Source: Xestospongia bergquistia (Eukaryota > Porifera > Demospongiae > Haplosclerida > Petrosiidae). From it: a stretch of DNA of 64,000 bases. The translations under genes and the position numbers were made by a program. Below the pieces are notes generated by a model. The model made no database searches and was not told the DNA's origin. It was given only the letters and a program-made list of their open reading frames with translations. Positions 35,495-47,400 of the stretch are shown piece after piece. Positions within the stretch are counted from its first letter, which is position 1. Each line of letters starts with the position of its first letter. The DNA lies in NCBI GenBank assembly GCA_963965975.1, contig OZ014417.1, forward strand, positions 7,064,821 through 7,128,820. The letters are read 5' to 3'.

Positions 35495-38121
35495 ATGGGT
35501 TTGTTAAATACTCTGTTGATGTACTGCTTCATGTGGATATCTATCTCAGTATCAAGTTATGGTTAGTTATCTAATATACAGTCTATTCTCTTTACTCACT
35601 TATAGTACATGCTTCATGTACAGAGGGAGATTTAAGGCTAAGAGACATATCAGTAAATACAAGTACAGCTATCAGAGGTAGAGTACAGATATGTATTGGT
35701 GATAGATGGACTGGAATATGTCGTCGTCGTAATGGAAACTCAAGATTTTGGAATGACAATGATGCTCGCATAGCTTGTAAACAAATGGGATATACAACAG
35801 CTGGTAACTATATCATGTCAATTTTAGAAGTTAATGTGAAAAATAATTCAATAGGTGTTACTCCTAGAAGTTTTTCCCATTCTAGTGTATTATTATTTAA
35901 TGTTATCTGCTATGGGTATGAAGGTAAACTAGTGGAATGCTATACTTTATTCCGTAATCCTTCATCTTCATGCACCGAAGATGCAGGTGTGCAATGTAGT
36001 AAACAAGGTATCAACAATTAATGATGCCCAGAGATGACTTCTCTCTTTATTATCATAGTGTTATCATGTACTCAAGGTGATATCAGAAACAATAGCATTG
36101 GAATCCTAGAATATTGCAATGCTGGTACATGGAACAATATTTGTGCAGACTACTGGACTAATACTCATGCTACTGTAGCTTGTAAGCAATTAGGATATTC
36201 AAATCAAGGTCAGTTTATTGATTACTGGAAATTAATTTCATGACAACATTCTTAATTAGGAGCTGAAATAGCAGCTGTTCAACTAAATCCTTCCTCTTAT
36301 TTTCGTGGTCACTTTTATTGTTCTGGTAGAGAAGAAAAACTAGATGACTGCTTTAAAGGCAGTATACAATCTCAATACACATGTCAAAGTCTACCAAGAC
36401 TATTTTGTAAGTATTATCTGACATTCAAACATTCAAATTATTGATTGCTTATCATTATATACCAATTAAGGTATTCCCCAATCACCAAAGATATTTTTTA
36501 TATGGCCTCTTAACTCAACTACAATAATGGCAAAGTGGCAGCTCTTCTATCCAAATCAAGATATTGCTACTCACCTAAATATTACATGTTTTAATACAAA
36601 TGATAATGAAGACAATATTATATTTACAATATCAGATCCTATACTAACCACACAAGAGATATCTATTACTGGATTTACTGCCAGTACCAAATACACATGT
36701 TGTATTACTGTTAGTAGTAACATTGGAACAAGTCAAAATGTCTGTCAAAATGTTACTTTACTAAACAATGTGGAACAAGGTAAAATAAAATTGTCACTAT
36801 ATGAACCACTCTCCAAGTACAACTGACAAACAGTCTTTATAACCTGTCATACCCACCTGTGTATACTTAAATCTATACACAACAGTAATAATGTCCTATT
36901 ACATTTGTACATAAGTAATAAATTAATGTCAACACATGCCACGTTTGATAATTTTGACATATACATACTTTTATCACAGTTTGTTTTCCATCTGTAGTTC
37001 CAATTACTTTAGTTTTTAAATAATATTGCAATCTGACTTAATACAACACCCAAAAATGCTCTTAATTAATTATTTTATAACCATATTATAGCAAGGCTTT
37101 ACTCTGTCACTAGCCATAAACACACCACATACAGCTAAACTAATGTTTCATAAAAATTGCATTGATAACATAAAGTTATTTCTCCTTATAGTATCATGTA
37201 CTCAATGTCCTACAGTAACACAATGTGAACACTCAATGACAATTACCATATATCAAAGTCAAACAGAAATAACTCCATCTGTAACTAGTCAACAAATTAT
37301 AACTGAGTCTGTAATACCAGCACCTAATGTTGAAGAGAGAGATGTAGTATCTCCTATCATTGGAGGAGTTATAGGATTTGCCCTTGGAGTGACTACAGTT
37401 GTCATAATATGGATTATAACCATGTGCATTTTGTCATCTCTTAGGAGAGAGAAGATGAACTTAAAATTTAATGATAATAATCAATATACTACAAGGTAAA
37501 GTCAGTATATATACGCTCCACTCCATTCCATTCCATGCAGAATGAGTTGATATATAACTCTCCTTTCTATACAGGGAAGCTGCATCAGATAATGTCCTAA
37601 GCAATCCTACTTATGGAGGTGTCCCCTCTTTTCATCACATTACTAAACATTGTATTGCAAGTTCAATGAACAATGATACTAATATATATGACTCTACTGA
37701 TCAAAATGGATTCAAAAATAAAGAGTATTCATACACTACAATCAACGGGAATGCAGAACGTCTCACCGAAACTGAGAACCTTTATGAAATGGAAGAAGTA
37801 AATGATTACTTAGTTCCAACTACCACTTTAAAACGTACAGAGGTGTCAAGTGCTCCTGAAGATACAGATGTGTATTCCACTGTAGATACAATACAAGGCA
37901 ATAAACTAGTACCAAAGAAACCAGTTCTTCCAAAGGAGTCTAATGAATCTACCACATTGCTATCAGTTAATCCTTTACTTCCCACATCTACTAGTGATGG
38001 TCAACACTCTCAGCTAGCATCAATTCGAACAAGTCAACAACCCCTTATCTCCAGTGACGAAGAGGGACAAGGAGAAGGACCAGATGTTTACAATGACATT
38101 TACTCTGTTGTTGACAATTGA
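35495..38121 (+). CDS. Receptor J: SRCR-SRCR-FN3-TM with multi-tyrosine tail
   Basis: Exons 35495-35561, 35606-36007, 36059-36208, 36260-36406, 36471-36779, 37192-37495 and 37575-38121 total 1926 bases (641 residues). Start chosen at 35495 (MGLLNTLLMYCFMWISIS) because it gives a good signal peptide; a shorter start lies at 35519. SRCR1 is one exon here (intron lost relative to I). SRCR2: exons 3-4; FN3: exon 5 (WPLNSTTIMAKW). The TM helix is VIGFALGVTTVVIIWIITMC. The tail has NPTY close to the membrane, then NIYDST, EYSYTTI, NLYEMEEV, DYLVP, DVYSTV and a terminal VYNDIYSVV. The spacing suggests several SH2-binding sites. Sister of I by FN3 and SRCR sequence. Confidence 0.85.
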
Positions 38122-40114
38122 AAAACAATGCATTATGGATAATAAAAAATTGCATGTATTACCTCATATTTGCTAATTGAGATATTAATGAATCAACGTA
38201 TGTCTTGTGTCATTGTTCCAGTGTAGTAGTGTTAAGAAGTTGATAATGCTGACATTATATTATGCAGCATGTCATTAAATAATTTATGTATGTTTATGTC
38301 ACATGTTATTATCATAAATATATTAGTTCATTAAAATAAAATAAACCAGTATTGTCATATACAATGACAATGAACTCTTACTTTATTATATTATATTGAA
38401 CTAGAGTAAATCATACAGTTAAGATCATGATGATATTACAACTCATTACTATACAACTATAGGTAGCTAGCTAAGAGTATCAATAGCAAGCTTACATATA
38501 ACTTTTTATTGAAGTTAATACAATATATACTAAAATTGTTTTAAACGTTTTGAATTCTATGTGATAGGAGTTTTATATTAAAATTATAAATGTAAAAAAG
38601 TCAATTTTTCCCATAGTATTTGGCATTCATATAATTCCTATTACTAATTACTTGATAAAGAAAGGATTTTGAAAGTGCTGTACATTAGTTCAATGCAAGT
38701 GAATAGAATTGGCACCTTCTTCAGGAAACATATTGATTCTAAAAATTAAAATGAACAATGACATAATCATTTTTGAGTGGTGTGAGTTGCTATATCATAC
38801 ATCATATAGTCTATAGTTCCTGAAGATATAGACGTGTATTCATATGAAGATTTACCAATTACTAGTAAGTCTTCAACAGTAGATCCAATACAAGAAGATA
38901 AACCAGGTTAAAAGAAACATTGCTCTATAAGAGGTAATGATCATTTCTTTTATACTCATAGATACCTACTCACAATCATCATTATATCATGTCTTCCTTA
39001 AAATTTAATACCAATATTCTGTCATATAGCTTTCCCATCACATATCACATATATGTACATCTAACTTAAGCTCAGTTGGTGATTGAGGGATGTACTCATC
39101 ACTTGCAGTCACAGATACCTACTCATCATTACATCATTAGGTCCAATAATATGTTGTCACATAACTTTCCCATCACACATTACATATGCATACATTTAAC
39201 TCAACACATATAGATATACATTGACAATAGTCATGTAAATAAATTTGGATATTATAATTTCATTAGAATTATCCACTACAACAGTTCAGATCAAAAAATG
39301 GCAATGCTAATAGTTAACATTGAAAGGATTATAATGTGTCTTCATATATCAGAGAAATCAAAGGATTTAGAGTTGGAGCAGCTTGCTAGCTCATAGAGAA
39401 AATAGATGAGACTAAATAATAATTAAATAATAATTATGATAAAAATAAATGTAGTTATTTACACAAAATATATTAATATTATTATAAATCCATTCTAAGC
39501 AGAGATACAGTAACAACAATCATAATTATGATGAATAATACTAATTTAAATGACACTTTACTGAACAAACAGAAAATAAACAATATCTATACACATCAAT
39601 ATATAAAAGTCAATCCTTCAAGATGATGTAGATATAAACATCATAAAATTATATATAACTATGTGAGTATATGTGTGCTGCTGTTAACGAAGTTAGTTAA
39701 ACTGATATTAGGTAAAACATACCTAATATATATTAGTCAACAAATAATCAAACAAATAATATTATTTCTAAACCAAAATAAACAATAAATCCAATTATTC
39801 TTCAGTTTAAGGATAAAATATGATGTCACATGTAATATGCTATACCTTTCAAAGAGATGACAATGTGTTTATTACATTGTATAAACAATTAACTTTGCTC
39901 AGAAGTGTAGATCCTAGTCATCAACAAAAAGCCATAGAAGTGTCAACAAGTTTATTAAAATTTAATGTTTAACTTCAAAAGGATATTGGCTTAGAAGTTC
40001 CTGCAGAATCAGCAAACCACGCTATTCATTTATGTATATTAGTAGTGTACTGTACTACAAATAATCTACTTGTAGTCTCTGTAGTGTTGGAACTGATCAG
40101 TACAACTAAATATT
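38122..40114 (+). pseudogene. J-K spacer with relic receptor tails
   Basis: About 38815-38930 reads PEDIDVYSYEDLP... then STVDPIQEDKPG and a stop, a degraded copy of J tail text PEDTDVYSTVDTIQ. About 39087-39180 reads GMYSSLAVTDTYSSL, a relic of the K tail end (GMYSSLALTDNSHH) together with its 3' flank. A weaker K-flank echo lies at about 38950-39060. No extracellular exons were recognised. The rest is AT-rich. Confidence 0.5.
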
Positions 40115-42193
40115 ATGAGGATTGTGAAGTATTGTGTGTATTTTCTGACAATTATAACTTATTTAGAACTCAGTTCAAGTGAGTAGTAGTAGTAATAATC
40201 ATGTTAGCTAATATATTTGTCCTATATCTTTTGAATTGTCTCTTTCAGGTGAATGTACTGGTGGTTATAAAGATGGTTCATTGAAATTATTAAATGAGTC
40301 AACAAGCACTTCACAAAGTGGCCAAGTCATTCAGATTTGTTTTGGTAATACATGGACTTATATTTGTTATCAATCTTTCGATTCACATGATAAATGGGAT
40401 TTTCGAGAGGCTAAAGTTGCTTGCAGAGAGTTGGGCTACAAAAGTGGCAGTAAGTGAATAAACAATTTAAATTACCATAAATATTATTAATTAACTTTAT
40501 TAAGCGGCACATTCGTCTCTATTATCATCAACTGAACCAATACAATACGTTGATTATCTAACCAGTTGTACTGGTATAGAAAATAAACTATTACATTGTG
40601 GAATTCGTAAATTACTAAATCATCACTGTTCTCAACAAGCCAGTGTAGAGTGTTCAAATTTATCAGGTATAAAAGTATTTAGGAAGTATATATCATCATT
40701 ATCTTACAATTAGAAAGGCAATCAAACTGTTCCCATGGTGATCTTAGACAAGTAGGATCAACACAGATATTAGAGATGTGTATTCATGGTATATGGAGAA
40801 AACTGTGCTCTAAATTTTGGTCTATAGAACAGACCCAAGTTGTTTGTAGACAACTAAAACAAAACCCAGGTAAGAATAGTATATCATACTGTGTATAGTT
40901 TATTGTCTGTAATTAATTTTTGATTTATGCTTTATTTTTCATAAGGCACAACAACAGTGATGAGCTCTTCTGAAATCTCTTTCTTTGAATATCACTTCCA
41001 TTGTTCTGGGGAAGAAAATTCTCTGACTGACTGTATTTTAACATCACTACACAATTCATATTGTGGTAGTGCATTGGACAACACATATTATAATTGTTCA
41101 GGTACAGATGAGATAATTAAATGTTTAATCAAAGCCAAAGTAACTCCATACTCTGTTGTGTGTTATATAGACTTCTATTTTAGTAAACACAGAATAATTA
41201 ATCAGGATCCTATTAGCCCTACACAGATGTAGATTTTATGAGCCATGCCTTTTACATTAAAGTAATCTTTAACTATAAAAGTGATGCATTTTATGGACAA
41301 TTTGAACAATTCATTCTCTCTCTACAGACTCACAGACTACAGCCTCCTCAACAACAACTCTAACTACAATAATCATGAGTCCTACCAGCACTGTAGTACC
41401 TGTTACTGTGTTACAACAGACCCAGTCAGTAACTGGATGGATTGGTGGATTTATTCTAGGAGCTGTAGTTGGTGGTATAGTAGTAGCTCTTCTTTTACTG
41501 ACTGTAATGATTGTATTGAAAAAAAGACACAAAGAAAATATAGGGTAAGTACTAAACTACATATATATCTACTATATCTTTATATTTAAGGTTAATTAAA
41601 GTAATTAGATCAAACCATAGCCAAGATTCATTTACACAATTTCCTCCTATTCACTTACTATCATACTATGTTAAGTATATAGATATTAATGATATATTAT
41701 ATCATATAGGGAAATGACATCAGACAGAGATTATAATCAACCCAGAAACATATATGTTGAAAATACTGAAGTTGAGACTCAACTAGAACATCCTTACTTT
41801 ACTCTAGAGGGAAATACACAACAAAATGGTACTGATAGGGACACCAACTTGACCCGCAATATTTACGAAACACCAGAATCACCCAATACTGCTACCACAG
41901 ATCCAGCTGTCATTACAGGAGATTATTCTTACGCCACAAACAATAATAATGAAAACCCTCCAGATTATTTTTATGCTTATGTAAGAGCACCTAATCAAGA
42001 AAGTAACAATAATCCAACTATAAGTCAACCTTCTTTAGAAGACTCAGGTTATCACAAGACAAAACATACTCAACAAAGTAACAAACCAACTGACAACACA
42101 TACTCTGTGCTAGGACAAAAATCCACTTCAAGTCCAGCTGGTGATCCAGGAATGTACTCGTCACTTGCATTAACAGATAATTCTCATCATTAA
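40115..42193 (+). CDS. Receptor K: SRCR-SRCR-TM without FN3
   Basis: Exons 40115-40178, 40249-40449, 40505-40666, 40714-40869, 40946-41101, 41328-41544 and 41710-42193 total 1440 bases (479 residues). The signal peptide starts MRIVKYCVYFLTIITYL. SRCR1: exons 2-3 (QICFGNTWTYIC, AKVACRELGY). SRCR2: exons 4-5 (CSHGDLRQVG, HFHCSGEENSLTDC). The next exon goes directly to a Thr-rich stalk and the TM helix GFILGAVVGGIVVALLLLTV. The FN3 module present in every relative is missing, and none is visible in the 226-base intron. The tail lacks NPxY but has GDYSYAT, YFYAYV, NTYSVL and GMYSSL, the last two ITIM-like. Intron phases (1 outside, 2 before the tail) match the family. Confidence 0.85.
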
Positions 42194-44306
42194 CATGACT
42201 TCCTTCAATATATAATATTCTATCACACAAGTTTCTCATCACACATTACATATTAGTCTGTCCACCTCATTATATAACATGATAATACTCATGTACTGAA
42301 ATTTGAATCAATCTGATATATGATATTGATATAGCTCACATTACCAATGAATAACAGTATAGCAATACTGTTTGTATGTGTTTGTATAGTAACACTGTTT
42401 ATAAGTGTTAGTGGTTGGTTACCTTGATCAATAGAATCCCTATCATAGTAAGAAGTCACATTATGATATCTCATGTGTGGGTGTATTGTCATTAGCTTTT
42501 ATCTGCATTTAGTGATGTACTGTAAATATTATATTATAAAGAGGGCTACTTTTAACCTTATTACACAATAGTCTAACCTATATCACACACTGTTATGTGT
42601 TACTACAATATGAATGTATATAGTAATAATACTAATGTACACTACATTGTCAATATATGTACCTAAGGTTGTTGTTATCTCAAGTACTGTAGATTACCTC
42701 AACTAGAAATTTCAATGATTAATTGTACATTTATGACCATAACATGTCAAGAACAATAAGATTCAATTTTTAACCTGTTACTTTCTTGTATCAACTATGA
42801 GTATATTATAAAATTATATTACTACAGTAAACAATTATCTTCATTATGAAATGAACCAATGTTATTTTAATTTGTTAAAATAGAATTAACTTGTACTATA
42901 GGTTAGTGACCTCATTTACTTATATAGTATTTGTGTAATCATGTGTAGGAGGGAAGGGTAGTATAACTTTAATTGTAGCAATTCACTTTAATGTTACAGC
43001 ATATTACTCTTATACTGGGATTATATATAAAGACAATAATATGATGATGCCACTAGTATATATGACAGTTTATAAAAGAGGACAACAGTCATCTATTTAG
43101 ATGGTTTAATATCAGTACTAATCAAATATTCATTGATATAAACAAGTTATATTTTAATAAAGGGATAATTTATAATGAGGAAATGGTAATATCTCTGATG
43201 AGACTTCCACATTGTAATAATATAAATTCTACATAGTGCGTATAAATGGTAACAGATGATGTAACTAGAATGGCTAATAATAGAAAATGTTACTATTTTA
43301 AACAACAACTACTTACAATGTCATCATAATAATATGTCAGTTAGCTATTGTAACATCTTTGTCTTTAAAACGCACACAGTCACTACACACCAAAGCCTAT
43401 AAAAGACAAAAAGGTTTTATAGTTGATATAATAACTCATAACCTCATAACAATAACAATACTAGTTTGAATGTTGATTTATATATCACAACACTCATGTT
43501 TTAATAACAAAGTGTGTTATCAAAACGCTCATACACTTTCAGAAAGTTAGATGTCATTGAATCAAATGGCTAAAAGGTAGGAGTTAATCCAGAACACAGA
43601 GGGAGGGATGATGACTATATATAGGGTTCTGAAGTAGAGTAGTAGAGTACAGGCCAAATATTTTATTAGCCAACTGCCAATACCCAATATTCTTAGCAAA
43701 CTGGCAGTTAGTATATGTATGTTTACTATTAGTAACTATTAGTAACTATTAGTAACTGATAGTAACTACTAGTAACTGATAGTAACTGATATGTAGACAG
43801 TCAGTCCAGTCTTAATAAAATTATTCTTTTAACGATTTGTATTACTACATAAAGATAAAGAACATAGGGGTAGCTAGCCACGCCCTTTTGAATCACTTTT
43901 GCCAAGGAATTAGTGTTATTCTGTAAAATCATGTCATTTGTTGATAGTAATAATGAAGATATAGTTAAGGTCATGACATTTATCATGTTGAAAGGTAAAC
44001 AGAAGCCACTCTATTCTGTATGAAATTTCTATACATGAATACTTTGACTTAGTATACAATGTTTTTGGAAGAACAGCACAAGTCTTCTAGTACATGATTG
44101 TCAAGTGAATGTGTACATGTACATGTTGTGGGTTTATGATCACATGACTGGTCACATGACTTACCTTCCCTAATAATAATTGGCTACACTTGGGGCTAAC
44201 ACAATTCACTTTAATGCCGATTACTCGACCACACCCACATTCTATGATGGAATAACAGATGCCTAATTTATCGTCCCAGATTGCATTAAGTTGATGGGGT
44301 TTTGAC

Positions 44307-44353
<47 letters not shown>

Positions 44354-44411
44354 TTATGATTTAAAGAATGATAACAATATCATGGAGAAAATAAAATGAT
44401 TTTGTTATTAT
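42194..44411. other. Spacer between receptor K and BRIP1
   Basis: Intergenic between convergent genes (K on plus, BRIP1 on minus). It contains a short tandem repeat of AGTAACTATT/AGTAACTGAT units at about 43720-43795 and a (GA)n run at about 44311-44350. No gene seen. Confidence 0.5.
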
Positions 44412-47400
44412 TTATTGTGTATAGTCAATTTTAGGGTCAGTTTCTTTAATACCTTTACTAATTGAATAATTCATTAGACTCTCATCAGTTACACAATAAA
44501 CAACTAAGTCTTCAGAGCAACAACCAGTAGAATACAACAGAGATATAATTGAACTGGATTGTATCAATGAATGAGATAAGTCAGAACAGTGTAAAATTAA
44601 GACTTCCTCTAAACTCTGAGGTGCTGTAGTGAGAAAAACAAAATATAAATTAATTTATTATAAAACATAAAAGTACCTTGAAGGAAATATGAAGGAAAAA
44701 AGTATTATACACATACACAAATATGTAAATAAATTAATAACAAGCACTACACTACTACTAGTGATAGCAATGTAGTTGACATTACCTAATGTAGTGTTAC
44801 ATTGGACAACACAATGACCACATCGACATACTAGTGACTGTGAAATAGTGGAGAGGGGATTGACCCTATTTTTTCCCTAGTAAATTAAAAAGGTTTATTA
44901 ATAAATACTTATAGTCTAAAATAATAATACTATTATGTTATAATTATTAGATATTAATAATTTGATATAGTTCCAAATTTGTAACATTATAAATATTAAA
45001 TATCTTTACACTTGATTTGACACCTGTTAACAAATTTGTAATCAACTAACATCTGTCATACATAACAAATACACTATATAAAATATACAACATAACAAGG
45101 GAGACAACCTATAGCTACAAATATATAACATAACAAGGGAGACAACCTATAGCTACAAATATACAAGATAACAAAGGAGACAACCTATAGCTACAAATAT
45201 ACAACATAACAAAGGAGACAACCTATAGCTACAAATATACAACATAACAAAGGAGACAACCTATAGCTACAAATATACAACATAACAAAGGAGACAACCT
45301 ATAGCTACAAATATACAACATAACAAGGGAGACAACCTATAGCTACAAATATACAACATAACAAGGGAGACAACCTATAGCTACAAATATACAATGTAAC
45401 AAAGGAGACGTCTATAGCTACAAATATACAACATAGGAGGGGAGACAACCTATAGCTACTAATATACAATGTAACAAAGGAGACATCTATAGACATGAAT
45501 AGCTATAAATAGATTAACAACATAAAGGAAGCCTAAATATAAAGGTATTTTAGTATTGTAAATATAACTAATAGTATTATGAAACATTGTAATATATCCA
45601 AGGAATTATATTAATACCTTTTGTGGTAAGGAAAGTGATTTCTTTGCCCTTTGAGACTGTTTCTTAACAGGTTTAGTTTCTACAATATTTGTTGTATATC
45701 TAGTATTTCTACGTCGAGTTGTACGTACACTTCTTCTGAGGCTATAAGGAGGAGTGTCAAGTTCAACTTCAAGAGTATTCTCATATTTTGTGAGAGGGCA
45801 ATTTATATTTTTTGTTTCTTTTAATGGACTAGTCACAGATTCTTGTTTTACAATAGGTATTCCCAATGGTACATCTTGTGATCTGGTGATTGGTACATCC
45901 TGTGGTTCAGCTTTTGGTACATCTAGTAGTTCATCCTGTGGTTTATCTATTGGTACATTTAGTGGTACATCTTGTGGTGCAGTCATTAGTACATCCTGTG
46001 GTGCAGTCATTGGTACATTTAGTGGTACATCCTGTGGTGCAGTCATTACTATATCTTGTGGTCCACCCATTGGCACATTCAGTGATACATCCTCAGGTAC
46101 AGTCATTGGTATATCATGTGGTCCAGCCATTGGCAAATCCAATGGTACTGATATATCCTGTGATCCACCCATTGGCACATCCTGTTGTCTAATGGTCTGT
46201 TGCATTTCCATTGGCACATTTTGTAATGTCAGAGGTCTATAATTCTGTGGGGGACTTTTCAACTGCTGTTCAAGCAACTTTACAGATTCCTGAAGTGCCT
46301 CACTTTCAGAAGATATATGTAAGGTTGTATTGTTCAGTTGGTCCTGGTCATATGATTCAACAATGGTCATACTATTGTTAGTCATGTGATCAATAGGAGG
46401 AGGAGAATCACCAAATAATAAGGGAGAAGTGGAAGAATCACAAGGGGAGCTCTGTTCTGATTGGAAAGGACTATCAGTAATAGCTAGAGGTATATTAAGA
46501 CTATTGGGTCGTACAGCTGGATTGTGGAGAGAAGGAGAGGTATCATGAAGAGGTATCAGAGGATATGACTGGATCAGAGAGTCGTGATGAACTATTCGTT
46601 GTGTTAGTCGAGGGGTGCTACAATTCTTTGGTTGTCCAAATGTGGTCATGTTAGTATGGGTGGGTATGATCAAGGTTTGGTGTAGTGTATCTGGAGGAGA
46701 TTTAATGGAATGATTTGAGAGTGGAGCTTGAAGTGATGCTGAGTTGACGTGGAGACTAAGAGGTTGGTTCACAATAGATGCGTGTTGTTCAGTAGTTATC
46801 ATTGTAGTATTATCTAGTGCCGTTGAACTAATAAAAGAGAATATGTTTCAAATAATAATTATCATGTATTGTCAATTGGATTTGTTGTTTGATGTGCAAC
46901 TGTCATAAGTATAACTTATCACTACATACTAGTAGCCAATGAAAGTTAAATGCACCAATTTATGCTGTATAATATTAACATTCAATTATTAACCCTTTAT
47001 GTTTTTATAATAAATTCTACAGTACATAGATATAGTGTATTTTATTGTATTCCTTGAGAATTACATTAACAAACCACGTATTGAAACTAAAAGTCACTTA
47101 TGACAACATTATAATACAAATATGATATGTCACTATCAATTGTAAGTCAAATAAGGCTTTCCTTTATAAACATGTCATACTTTATAAACACATTTTACTT
47201 TCACTTTCATTTTTACATGTACTAATCTATTATCTGTAACCTTACTTTAATGTTGTATTATCTAATATAGTAGTCTCCTCCTGTTGAAGATGTGCTTGAG
47301 TGAATTCTCTCAATGAACTAATAGCATCAGTGAAGTGTGGTTGATGTCGTACTCGTTGACGAACCCATTTTGATAAACCCTTAATGTATTTTTGTCCTTT

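Noticed and set aside
35785-36021. A 24-base intron inside J exon 2 (GTAACT...TTTTAG)
   Set aside because: Too short for spliceosomal removal and the frame is open across it; kept as a continuous exon.
45305-45496. Minus-strand repetitive Ser/Tyr/Cys ORF
   Set aside because: Translation of the 38-base minisatellite.
45754-46242. Plus-strand ORF rich in Gly-Thr-Ser-Cys
   Set aside because: Antisense shadow of the repeat region in the BRIP1 C-terminal exon, whose minus-strand frame has correct splice phases on both sides.
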